Shown one piece after another: positions 48,740 through 58,836 of a stretch of 64,000 nucleotides of DNA. Origin of the DNA: Linyphia triangularis (Eukaryota; Arthropoda; Arachnida; Araneae; Linyphiidae); the NCBI GenBank assembly GCA_963978545.1, contig OZ021732.1, forward strand, positions 66,223,214 through 66,287,213. Reading direction: 5' to 3'. Below the pieces are notes generated by a model that was not told the origin of the DNA, did no database searches, and saw only the letters and a program-made list of their open reading frames with translations. Each line of letters opens with the position of its first letter. The first letter of the stretch is position 1. The position numbers and the translations under genes were made by a program.

Positions 48740-49168
48740 TTATCTCAATCCAAAAATTTCATTTTCTCCTTGTAAAATTTTTGGTATTAGAATCACAGAA
48801 GTAAAATTCCGCACCATGTTCTCGATTAAAGATGTTTTAATGTCATTTGGCAAAATATACAAAATACTGTTCCTTTGTTGATTCAACGGCTTGCTTAAAT
48901 ATAGTTGCAAACTTAGCTTAAGAAAGTTATCGCTTTTTTCTAAATATCTCTGTAATTTTTTGTATAGTATTGTAGGAGGAAATTCAATCATTTTCAGGTT
49001 TTTGTAGTCATATCGACATGTTGCGTAATTACAAAACACCTTTCTAGTATAAATTGTGACATTAGAAAAAGAGTCTGGCATATCCTTTCTTGATGTGATG
49101 TATGATATTTTTATATCAGAATCCTTGTCTTCATGAAGTGCGAGCAAAGTTCGAATTCTGGCATTCAA
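48740..49168 (-). CDS. Unidentified 142-codon open reading frame
   Basis: This is the longest open stretch outside MEX3 and the AT microsatellite. Composition is fairly protein-like (Lys, Leu, Ile, Tyr, with several Cys). The first ATG is about 30 codons in (MPDSFSNVTIYTRKVFCNYA), and a TAA lies just upstream of the open part. It would therefore need an upstream exon or be a broken gene. The pieces KMIEFPPTILYKKLQRYL and SILYILPNDIKTSLIENM loosely recall SOCS-box-like or F-box-like helices. I could not confirm this. It could also be a transposon relic. Confidence 0.3.
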   Translation of the reverse strand: MNARIRTLLALHEDKDSDIKISYITSRKDMPDSFSNVTIYTRKVFCNYATCRYDYKNLKMIEFPPTILYKKLQRYLEKSDNFLKLSLQLYLSKPLNQQRNSILYILPNDIKTSLIENMVRNFTSVILIPKILQGENEIFGLR

Positions 49169-49827
49169 ACTTTATCAGACTGCAAAAGATTTTCTTGTCA
49201 TTCTGCCGGAATAGCATTTTCTTCAACTACTTCTTATCTGTGATATACATATCTAATTTCAGAACTTGAATAAATTTTTTGAACTTTTGGAAAGAAATTT
49301 AACACTGTTATAATTTTAGTGTGTTTTGATGAATTCTTTTTGCAATTCTGGCGCCTTGCAATTCGGTTTTTAATATTCAACTACGCGTTTTTTTTTTTTT
49401 TTTTTTTTTATAGCTAGGCAGATGGGTGCAATTCGTTTAGGATTCGTAGACAAAATAAAATATTCCAGTTGTACATATTCTTAAAATCGGGACAATACAC
49501 TGTACAATTAAAGACACCCAGAACTTCAAATTTATTTATCAAATGTGTAATGTGTATTCTAAATTGAAGCAATAAGAACTACAAAAGGTTCTTTTTTGTG
49601 CTAAACATCTGTATATTTGTTTCATTTCTAGTTTTTATGTTACATTCGTTGGTGGGTCTAAATTATAAACAAAAATTACTCCATGGAAAATTCAATGCCC
49701 TCGCTCTCTCTTCAAAGCCAATGCTTGGCGCATCCTGGTTTTTATATTTTGAGATTACTCTCTGGCTAATTTGGCGTAAATCTTTGTGTATAACCTAACT
49801 ATTAGACCTGTAATCAGCTTGCGTATT
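49169..49827. other. Non-coding
   Basis: A T tract near 49388-49409. No gene seen. Confidence 0.5.
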
Positions 49828-50165
49828 AAAAAATGCTTAGGAGATTTTTTTTTTTAAAGTTTGGGAGTAAAATATTGTATTCTATTGCTGAAAGGTATAA
49901 GAATCCTTAGGTTTCCTAGACGTGGTTAAATTTTGGTTTTCTCTTTTCTATAGTGCTGCCATCTACTATACACCATTAGAACTTTCCAATAGTTGTAGAC
50001 AATTTCTTATTTATTTAACTTCCGATTTCAAACAAATAACACAATATGCAATTATAAAGTTTCTGTCAGAAAAGGAGGTCATAGTCTTTGAATTGACAGA
50101 TCATTTATCAAATTTGGTTTTATATAAAAGAAGGGGGGGGGGGGGGGACATATGGGAATAATATA
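49828..50165 (+). repeat. Interspersed repeat family E, copy 2 (uninterrupted)
   Basis: Aligns with 43305-43905. It reads directly from GATCATTTATCA into AATTTGGTTTTATATAAAAG where copy 1 carries the piggyBac MITE. It ends next to a G tract (50133-50147). Confidence 0.8.
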
Positions 50166-51318
50166 TAAGGTTGATGGTACTATTTTTAACAAAATTTATT
50201 ATTTCATTTTTATAACACTGCACAAATTAGTTGTACATTGAAAGTTTATTATTCGGCGTCATCAAACCTTAATTTTAAGATGTTTATGATGATGGTAATG
50301 TATGTTGAACAGATCATTAGCCTTGCTTCGAAGTTAACTATTAAAACGCTTTTATCCAATGCACCAAAAACTTGAAACCGAGTTTTAGAATATTTCTATG
50401 AATTTTAAAAATACATGTGTGATGCTTCAATTTGATCACCACATTTTTGGCTTTATTTGTCAGATATATTTTAATTTCACACCTTTGATCTTTGTGCGTG
50501 ATTTTTATCAGCAATTGAATTTATAAAATTGCCAGAGCCTAAACAAAAATGCTGTTGCTGATAATGTTTTGTTGTTGTTGCATTATGCAAATGCAGTTTT
50601 ATGTAATTTACATTCATTAAATCTTGATGTGGTATTTTTAATTTTTACTTTAAATGCCTTTTACTGAACAACATCGCATAATCTATGGCTGTTTCCGCAC
50701 AAATTTTCGCGCCTAAATTTTTTCCAAAAGAATTTACTATGTAATAACAATGGAAATAAATGAGAACGTTCAGTTTATCCATTTAAATAACAATTATTTC
50801 TGGATTTGAAGTTCACAATTGAAAACATCTCATTCTTTTGCATAAATAAGCTCGGGTTTTTGAACTTAACTTAAAACCCTTTTGTTCGCAAGACGGCAGA
50901 TGCCAGAACAATGGTGAGGGCTTGTAATTGTTTTAAAAATACGTTCCGTTGTTGGGATAATTAATAAATCTGTATTATTTCGGGACAGAAAAAGAGAGTT
51001 CTCTATGCGGCATCGTTAGCGTTACTGGGTCGGAATAATTCTTTGTTTCAGTCAACTCTAATTTGATTTGGGTTGAATGATAATTATTTTTAAAAACCTA
51101 TTCAAAAATGAACATTTATTTTTTTGTTTGTAGTTTCATGTTCTGTAGTCTTGGCTTGAATGCGTTCCAAGAATTGGAATAGTTCGGCCTTCAAAACTTT
51201 AAACGTTGGAAATACAGCAATCAATTGCTCTTCTGTAATTTTTTAATAACATTTTTTAACAAAATTAGAGAAGAATAATTAATTGCAGTCTTTTCAAAGT
51301 TTAATGTAATTTAAAAAG
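50166..51318. other. Non-coding
   Basis: AT-rich. A TTGTTGTTG microsatellite occurs near 50572. No gene. Confidence 0.5.
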
Positions 51319-51745
51319 GTACTCTTCCGTTACATGCCCATCTGATGACTGTGGAGTTAGCGCTCTGGCCTCGCATGCCAAAGATGCCGGGGTCGAATCC
51401 CGGGTTTGGCATGGATGTTCTTAGTGGTTCGGAATCCACGTTAAGCTGTAGGTCGCCGTCATTATGCATAAAAATAGATCGTTGAGCGTACAAACCAACC
51501 AACCTTCCGTTAGACGGGTACCAGTTGGCGCAGTTATCGCTAAGTCTATATGTTTGCACGTTTAAATGATGCGTAAATGTATTGCCAAGCCTAAATGTTT
51601 ACGGTTTGTTGTAAAGTTGCTATAGGAACCCTATAACGGTTTGATATAGAAATTATAATTAATTTGAATTCTATTAGTTTGGATGAGTTATCGTGGCAAT
51701 TTGAAAGTTTTTATCAGATACCCGTCTAAAGGAAGAGTACCATTA
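51319..51745. mobile_element. TIR element family C, carrying a SINE
   Basis: The left end GGTACTCTTCCGTTA..GACGGGTACC and the right end (complement GGTACTCTTCCTTTAGACGG) are inverted repeats. The left one is split by SINE-B. The interior matches 2530-2745 on the other strand. Without the SINE the element is about 250 bp. Non-coding. Confidence 0.75.
51333..51503 (+). mobile_element. tRNA-derived SINE, family B, full copy
   Basis: tRNA-like head with A-box-like GTTAGCGCTCTGG and B-box-like GGGTCGAATCCC, then the body GGCATGGATGTTC, AATCCACGTTAAGCTGTAGG and GTCGCCGTCATTATGCATAA, and the tail CAAACCAACCAAC. A 9-bp target-site duplication CTTCCGTTA lies at 51324-51332 and 51504-51512. It shares the GGCATGG(G/A)TGTT block and the ACCAACC tail with SINE family A. 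Confidence 0.9.
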
Positions 51746-54189
51746 AAAATATTAACTTATGTTTACAATAAATCTCCAAATGCATAAAAGTTGCTAAAAA
51801 GGTAATAAAAGATAAAAGAGTTACATAAAAAAACGTTAACGACGAATTTTCATCAAGCAGTTTAATGTGATCGCTATTTATATCATATTAATTATTTCTA
51901 TTAATTTTAACGATTAATATTCGTAACTTCTGCTTGTTATTTGTATTAACAATTTCTATTCATTACAGTTTTCATACAGTATCTACTTATCACTCCCTAT
52001 TATCTCTTTAATGATAATTACATAATTAAAGAGTTATTCAATTTGATTCCATTGTGTGTATTTTTAGTTGAAAGAAACTTATGCGACTGATTACGTTTCT
52101 CCGTGTGAACAACTAATGATGAGATACTGGAATTATCAGTTGCATTATACAATTTTAATACCTCCTCCCTATTTATTCGAGAGCGGTGTTCGCTTACGAG
52201 AACATTCTGCTCAGAGAAGTCAGAAATCGCATTCATTATTTCCCTTTGTTTGGTGCCGCCCCGGGATTGACTCAGAGTTATAGTATGTTTCTAACCCACT
52301 GCACCCGTTGTGTGTGCCAGCAGGTAAATGAACCATCACCGATAAATTAATCGATATCTCGCTGCCGGGTAGTTCGAGTCCCCCCCCACACACACTTTCG
52401 GGAATATATTGCTTTGGCAAGTGATTTCTGCCATTGTGTGTTCTTACTCTAGGCAAGATAATATGTTATATGTTATCTTATAAAATAGTTTATTTAGAGG
52501 ATATTGCGAAGTTGTCAGCTCCGATACATTTCGGGACCCAATATTTTCTCCTCCTCAAATGAATTAAAAAATATTGTAGTTTTGTTGTTTACAAATATTA
52601 ATGCAAAGGATATAAAAAATATTAGTTTTACTAAATAAATATGTATGCTTTTATTTTAAATAGTACTGTACTCTTAATAGAATATTTATCTATATGGTTC
52701 TGTGAATATGCGGAAAACCATTAACCTCTCGCATAAATTTACATTTTATGGCGAATGATATTCATCCACGAAAGTTGTAATTTATGTAAAGTAATATTTG
52801 TAAATTAATAAGTCACAATGTCCTTATTTGAGATGGATAATGGTACAGTTTCAAACACGGACATTCCATGCCTATACTTGTATTCCATGCCTTTAGTAGG
52901 ACTAATTACAAAAAGAATAAATATGGTGGTTTGAAATTCAGTACTCTTCCAAGATAATGCTACCCGAGTATCAAATGATTGAGCATTTATCTTTAAACTC
53001 CTGGTAATGGATACTTACTTCCGACCTTCGAAATATACATCGCAGTTTTCTTAAACAGAACTCCAAGAAAAAGAAACTTCCTTACTAGATGGACTATTGC
53101 GTACTATGAGGAACAATTAGTCCTCTATAAACAGTGCACGTACTTTCTGGCGTTTCGATGCGATAAGCCCTTCACAATTTCTTCTTAAAAGAGGTCACGA
53201 TGGTCCCTTCTAAATCACCTTTGAACAAAATAGAGGACTTTTAGCTTGTTTCTTTTCCTCGGTATTTATCTTCTTTTACTGCTCTTTTTCCTGTCTCGAT
53301 AAATTGAAATCTAGTAAATTTGGAGAGCGGTTGGCCAAGACCGGCGTACAAGTGAAGACGGTGTTATAGAGAGAATAGATGTCGGAGATATATATAATGA
53401 AAGGGAAGGGTTGACGGTGGGAGACTTGAGATTTATTGCTGTGAACTATTGATGCTGGCAGTTTGGGGCCAAGACCATAGATTTGAGGGTAGATTGTAGG
53501 AAATTGTGTGGTTTGAAAATGGAGTGCCCAATTTATGATGTCCAACATCAATAGACGTATAATTAAGCTTTTTATAACATAAATGTACAACAATTTCACT
53601 TTTTATCATTAGTTCTTTTACAAACTTTCACGTTGTTCTGGTAATTATTTGCAATGCTCAGAAAAAATTAAAGTTTATATCTTGCAAAATCTGAAAGGAA
53701 AAGGAATTTGTTGTCACCTTAAACATTTTAAAAGAAAAAATGTAAAAGTCAACTTAAAATTAGAAAAAAATAAATGAATTTACTTATTATATATAAACTT
53801 ATTGAATACCAGTGTTTTTCTACGAAATTTTGCCATTAACATTTCAGCAATTAAAAGATATTTATGTAAGTGGGATACTCTACATTTATAATCTTCTGAC
53901 TCCTTTTTGAGTCCTTCAAGTTGTTATTTGTGATAGAAATAACAACTTTAAGGATATTTTCTCAATTCTATGTTTGAAAGAAATTTCAGAGCTCTGACGG
54001 CACTAGAAGTGGGATATTGCGATATTCCGCTTTTAAAACTTTTTAACCTCTTAAAGTTTAGGTAATTCATGAGGATTAAAAGTGGTAAACGTCGAAAAGT
54101 GTTTAGATTGGAATAGCTTTCTTTTCTGTGTTTGTTCTTGTTGATGCACAATTTTTTTTAGCAGCTGTGGCTAGATGGAAGTGAAAGAA
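51746..54189. other. Non-coding intergenic DNA
   Basis: A block at about 52240-52460 is less AT-rich and has tRNA-like words (GGGTAGTTCGAGTCCCCC; on the other strand GAGTCAATCCCGG), possibly decayed SINE heads. A C tract lies at 52380-52386. The rest is AT-rich with nothing recognised. Confidence 0.4.
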
Positions 54190-56075
54190 TCAGGGTCTTA
54201 TTTTTCATAAGGCCCACAAGGCCTGTGCTTAGGGCCCTCTAACTTTGAGGGCCCCTAAATTACTGAAAAATTCTGAATTAATGTGTAACTATCAATATTC
54301 TGTTCAGTGCACTTGACGAATGCAATAAAATATCATAACATATATTAATAACTCATTAGTTATTAATAGATTGACATTAATTTAATCAAGACGGTAATCA
54401 AAATTGTCATTAATATTTACACTCATGTCCATAAATTAAGGATTATTCAGTTTTCCCCTAATAACTTCTCAGTGGAGCATCATAGACACTTGAAATTCAC
54501 TTCAAAGAGTCATCTTTATGCAACATAACGATAATTAAAATAACTCAGTCGCAAATTGAAATGCAAAGTGTACAGCGGGAGCATATGCAAAAGAATGGAG
54601 TACCATTAGTGTGCAGTTGTACCAGATGCATTTACATTAAAAATCACTCAACTCATGGAGTGGACTTCTATTGTGAGATATGATCTCCCCTGTCATCAGT
54701 GTTTACTTAGCACTGTATTCTCATACTTAACATGAGTTACTTGATGAATTGTAGTGGCTAAATTGCTCGCCCTACCTTTTGAACTGTTTGTAAGTGATGA
54801 AAAGTTCCTAATACATCAAGTCTTAACACAATTCATATCGTAGAAGCGTCTCACACATGCTTGAAGAAATTTGGATTAGAGGAGTGACCTGGTTTACTTA
54901 TAGGTGCGATATTCATATTTTTTAATCGCTTATCCAAGGCAAAAGTGGATTAAAATTTGCCATATGTATCAATAAATACGATTTAGAAACCGATATATCA
55001 CCATTAAAAACTTGTCTAGATCAAGTTAACATAATTACAGGGGAAAAGTGGAATTTAATTATCTTTTGGTCTCTTGGGGAACTTATGTAACCAAGTCAAA
55101 ATACTGCTCCCAAAGACCAAATCTTTTTAACATCTGATACTATTTACTGAAAATAATTTTGTCAGTCTCATGAGTAATATTGGACATCAAAGGATCTGTA
55201 AAAAGGTGGACACATGATATTTCATGGTAAATGCCAGTTCAAAATAATGGTTTGGTGGGAAAAGAGTTTTGGTCTTTATGTTCAATTTGTTGAATTTGTT
55301 TAATAAGTTCCCCAAGAGCGCAAAAAATAATTGAATTCCACTTTCTTACTGTAACTACGTTAACTTGATTTAGACACGTCTTTAATTGTGAAGTATCAGT
55401 TTCAAAATGGCGTTTATTGATAGTTATGGTTTATTTTATTCCACTTTTGTTTTGGATAAAGGATTAAAAATATGAGTATCGCCCTTATAAGTAAGCCAAA
55501 TCACTCCTCTAATCCAAATTTCATCAAACATGTGTGGGACGCTTCTACGATATGCATTGTGTAAAGATTTAATGCATTGGGAACTTTCCCTCACTTGCAA
55601 ACATTTAAAAAAGAGGGACGAGCAATTTAGCTGCTAGAATTCATCAAGTAACTCATGTTAAGTATGAGAATACTGTGCCAAGTAAATATTGATGACAGGG
55701 TAGATCATATCTCACATTAAAAGTCAACTCCATGCGTTGAGTGATTTTTAATGTAAATGCATCAGTACAACTGCACACTAATGATACTCCATTCTTTTGC
55801 ATATGCCCCGCTGTACACTTTGCATTTCATTCTGCGACTGAGTTGTTTTAATTATCGTTTTGTTGTATAAAGATGTGTCTTTGAAGTAAATTTCAAGTGT
55901 CTATGCAACTCCACTGAGAAGTTATAAGGGAAAAACTGAACTATCCTTAATTTATGGACATGAGTGTAAATAACACATTTATCAATTTGGGGTCTCAGTA
56001 GTATAGTATCGATCTCAGTGCCCATAGTAATCAGTCTTCAAAATCGGGCACTGGAGAGAATTAGTGATGAATGAG
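54190..56075 (+). repeat. Interspersed repeat family F, copy 1, split by a foldback element
   Basis: 54190-54419 and 55967-56075 together match the reverse complement of 58450-58836. Blocks include AAGGCC, CAAGGCCTGTGCTTAGGGCC, GTAACTATCAATATTCTGTT, AGTGCACTTG and ATTAATTTAATCAAGA before the insertion, and AAATAACAC, GTAATCAGT and AAATCGGG after it. Non-coding. Confidence 0.8.
54420..55966. mobile_element. Foldback DNA element, 1547 bp, near-palindromic
   Basis: Ends CACTCATGTCCATAAATTAA and its inverted copy. TA is duplicated at 54418-54419 and 55967-55968, which fits the Tc1/mariner superfamily. The arms 54420-55086 and 55303-55966 (about 665 bp each) can be matched throughout, around a loop of about 216 bp. 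No transposase. Confidence 0.9.
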
Positions 56076-56289
56076 TGAGTCAGTCAGTGAGAGCTTTGAC
56101 TTTTATGTGTTTAAATAGCTAAATAATTGTAATGCATAGTATATGTAAGTATTATGTATATCAATACATTTCTTATGAATTCAAATTTTGGTCCTTAGAG
56201 AAAATTTTCTATTTTGTTCGTTTCGATCTACAAACAGGAGATTTTATTTATTAAATCTAATGCTAATGCTCCTTTGACGCTCCCCAATA

Positions 56290-57000
56290 ACAATCCACTA
56301 TCCAAAATAATCTTTTAAACTGACTCTCAAAGATATTACTTCAGCAGCTCTTTTGTTTCTTTTTTTTCTTGTGGGTGTAAATCCGGATTCGCAATCTAAG
56401 ACAGGATCACCATCAGCGAGGAAAGAGAAAGTGTACAACAAGGAACTTTCTCGATGAAACACGATTCTAATGTTTCTCCGAATGCACACAAGGGAATTGG
56501 GAAGGCAAAGAGACAGTTCCTTGCGGTTTACAGGCAAAAAGAAAGCATTTCTGAAACCGCAGCCCAGGGTCTATTTTCGGGCTATTCCCTGCAGAAACCC
56601 TGGAAAATGTGTCGACTCTGGAAATCCCAGGACAGTGATCCCACAAAGGGATTTCTCCCGGAAAAGTGGATTTTTCTGGAAAAAAAGAATTAATCTTGCA
56701 GAGCATCGTGAGTTCTTGGAGATTACTTAGGAGTAAGTCCTCTTTCTTCCTCTTTCCTCCCTCAGCGGTGGATCTATTGGTAATTAATTTCTCGGATTGA
56801 GTCTGTCGCTGGCGAAGACAGGACAGGATGGGGTTTGGCCATTGTTATTCCATTGGCAGTAGTATAGAGATAATGATGGCCGAAGACAAATTGAGTCTTA
56901 CTTGCGATAAATTGAGTTTGCAAGAACAATGGCACATCTAAAGAGCGATAGGTATATGTTTTCCCTTCCATTTGATTTTCTAAGCTTACCTACAAAGCAT
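56290..57000. other. GC-richer island, candidate regulatory DNA
   Basis: Lower AT content than its flanks. Several overlapping frames stay open for 65-86 codons on both strands without splice or domain evidence. Unique in the window. Confidence 0.35.
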
Positions 57001-57371
57001 CCACCGAAAATGCTTCAAATAATCAATCTATTCATTCTAACGTGGATGAAGTATTATACATCATCCAGTCTCGATAAGCTTTGAAGGATTTTTGCATTTT
57101 TGTGTTCAGGTAAAGTATTGCTGCTTAATAGATATATCAAAGAAAATTACCTAATAAAATGCTTAAATCACTTTTTATACTTGTTAAAAAGCAACACCCG
57201 GTTTATAGATTTAAAGAATGTTTACTCTGACGCTCCACGTAACTAAATATCACAACAATGCTCTTGTTAATCAGTGTTGGAATATTAAATATAAGTTTAA
57301 TTTTTTTTAATGCTGACATTGCTTACTAAAAAGTGCATATCATTAAAATGCAGGACATATTAATTTTTGTA

Positions 57372-57539
57372 TCATTTTAGGAGCTTTTCAGCAAGTGAGA
57401 TAATCCTGTCTTTCATTTCACCTTCTATATCTGCTCCAATTATTTGAAAATGCTGTCCCAAATTGCCCAGACTGAAATCCATCCCTTTCTTCACTTCTTC
57501 GTCACGACCAGCGCAAATCCAACCACTTTCATTATAATT
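57372..57539 (-). CDS. Candidate terminal coding exon, unidentified gene
   Basis: On the minus strand, after an acceptor (GCATTTCCGTTGAAG, AG at 57541-57540), 55 codons read NYNESGWICAGRDEEVKKGM, DFSLGNLGQHFQIIGADIEG, EMKDRIISLAEKLLK and stop at TGA (57374-57372). Codon use and the even mix of charged, Gly and hydrophobic residues look truly coding, and the helix-like ending suits a soluble domain terminus. I do not recognise the family. Another open stretch lies just upstream on the same strand (57670-57867) and may belong to the same gene. The frame also runs open past the acceptor, so the 5' limit is uncertain. Confidence 0.5.
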   Translation of the reverse strand, partial: NYNESGWICAGRDEEVKKGMDFSLGNLGQHFQIIGADIEGEMKDRIISLAEKLLK

Positions 57540-58090
57540 CTTCAACGGAAATGCACGAGGGCTTAAGAAAAGCTTCAAACCCACAAGCCAACCAGAGGCC
57601 AGGGTCATCCGTAGAATGGCCAGATCTCTCAGTTATTTCTGGTAATTGCAGACTGAAACCTCCCACCTTCTATTTCTTGACCTCATCCATCAAAGGAGTC
57701 TTCTGCGTCGTTCGATTCGAAGACAGCCCCAAGATGTGCATAAAATCCAGCGCACTGGTGATGATGATGAGTATGATCTCAAGGCCAAGGACGAGGTCGA
57801 TGAATGCTTTCATGGAAAAGAAGAAGGCCGCCTTTGATGCCTTCACGGCCGCAGCATCCGGTGGTGGTTACCCGATGGAATGGCCTCGGAAACAGCGACC
57901 ATACAGGTACCCGGTTGTCTTCGGATTGCCTGTCTGATCAAGAAGCCTTCTGTGGTTGACTTGAAAGGGATGAGAGAATCCCACTGTGGAGATCTTCCTA
58001 CAAACCATGCCAGAGGGCAAAGGTTGCCCAACATCCGACTTAAGTTGTATGGCCTTTTGTCCGGTTACCAAAAATAGCAGACACATGGCA
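57540..58090. other. GC-rich block open on both strands
   Basis: Long open frames overlap on both strands. The + strand has 128 codons from 57551; the - strand has 72 codons ending at 57868 (including VCRKISTVGFSHPFQVNHRR) and the membrane-type stretch at 57670-57867. Such dense overlap marks a GC-rich block and does not identify the true frame. It may be a cluster of exons on the minus strand or a retrocopy. Confidence 0.35.
57670..57867 (-). CDS. Candidate exon with a hydrophobic segment
   Basis: GC-rich minus-strand stretch open for 65 codons. It reads DAAAVKASKAAFFFSMKAFI, then DLVLGLEIILIITSALDFMH, then ILGLSSNRTTQKTPLMDEVK. It could be one membrane helix followed by an N-glycosylation sequon (NRT). 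A possible donor GAG|GTCAAG near its end would join in phase to the exon at 57539 through an intron of about 145 bases. That donor is weak. The + strand of the same block is also open, so the true coding strand is not certain. Confidence 0.3.
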   Translation of the reverse strand, partial: PPPDAAAVKASKAAFFFSMKAFIDLVLGLEIILIIITSALDFMHILGLSSNRTTQKTPLMDEVKK

Positions 58091-58449
58091 ATTTCAACTT
58101 GTCTGATTTCAGAAAAATCATAATTTAAATGTTGCTGATTTCACAAAAAACATCACAATTTTAACATCACCATTGTTACAAAAAAATTTCATCTCAAACT
58201 TCTTAAGAAGAATACTTTTAATATTAATATGAGTCAATATAAATATGAAATCAATTTATATCTTGATAGTTTCTTGAAAGCGCAGTAACTGGACTTGTTT
58301 TTGTTTTTTTTACATTTCTTGTCAACTTTCCAACACACATATATTCTGAATAAAATAAACACATAAACGTAATACTAGGTTTTATAAAGCAAGTCTTTAT
58401 TAAATGAAGAAACATAATATTTAACAACCAGTAGTTTTCTGATAAACTC
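58091..58449. other. AT-rich spacer
   Basis: No gene or repeat recognised. Confidence 0.5.
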
Positions 58450-58836
58450 AGGCAGGTCCCCGATTTAAAAAACCGATTACTTTAGGCACAACGTAATAGA
58501 TAAAGTCCCCCCCCCCCCCTCTCTCCTTGAACTCCCCTTTGACGATTATTGGTGTTATTTAAATATTAATGACAATTTAAATTTCCATCTTGATTAAATT
58601 AATGTCAAGAAATTAATAGTTTTAATGTTTTATTAAAATATATTGCCATATTATATGGCAAGTGCACTAAACAGGATATTGATAGTTACACAATAAGTCA
58701 ATTTTAATTACATACATTATGACAAAGAAGGGATTTTCATAAGAATTTTTCAGGTAATTTGGTGCCCCTAAAATTCGGGAGCCCAAAGCACGGCTTTACA
58801 GGCCTAATGGGAAAAAAGATCCTGAATTATGACAAC
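58450..58836 (-). repeat. Interspersed repeat family F, copy 2 (uninterrupted)
   Basis: Reverse complement of the 54190-56075 host repeat. GTGTTATTTAAATATTAATG at about 58552 is the unoccupied version of the site where the foldback element sits in copy 1. It contains a C tract (58508-58519). Confidence 0.8.

Noticed and set aside
52240..52460. Third tRNA-derived SINE family
   Set aside because: B-box-like words occur on both strands, but no second copy, tail or target-site duplication was seen in the window.
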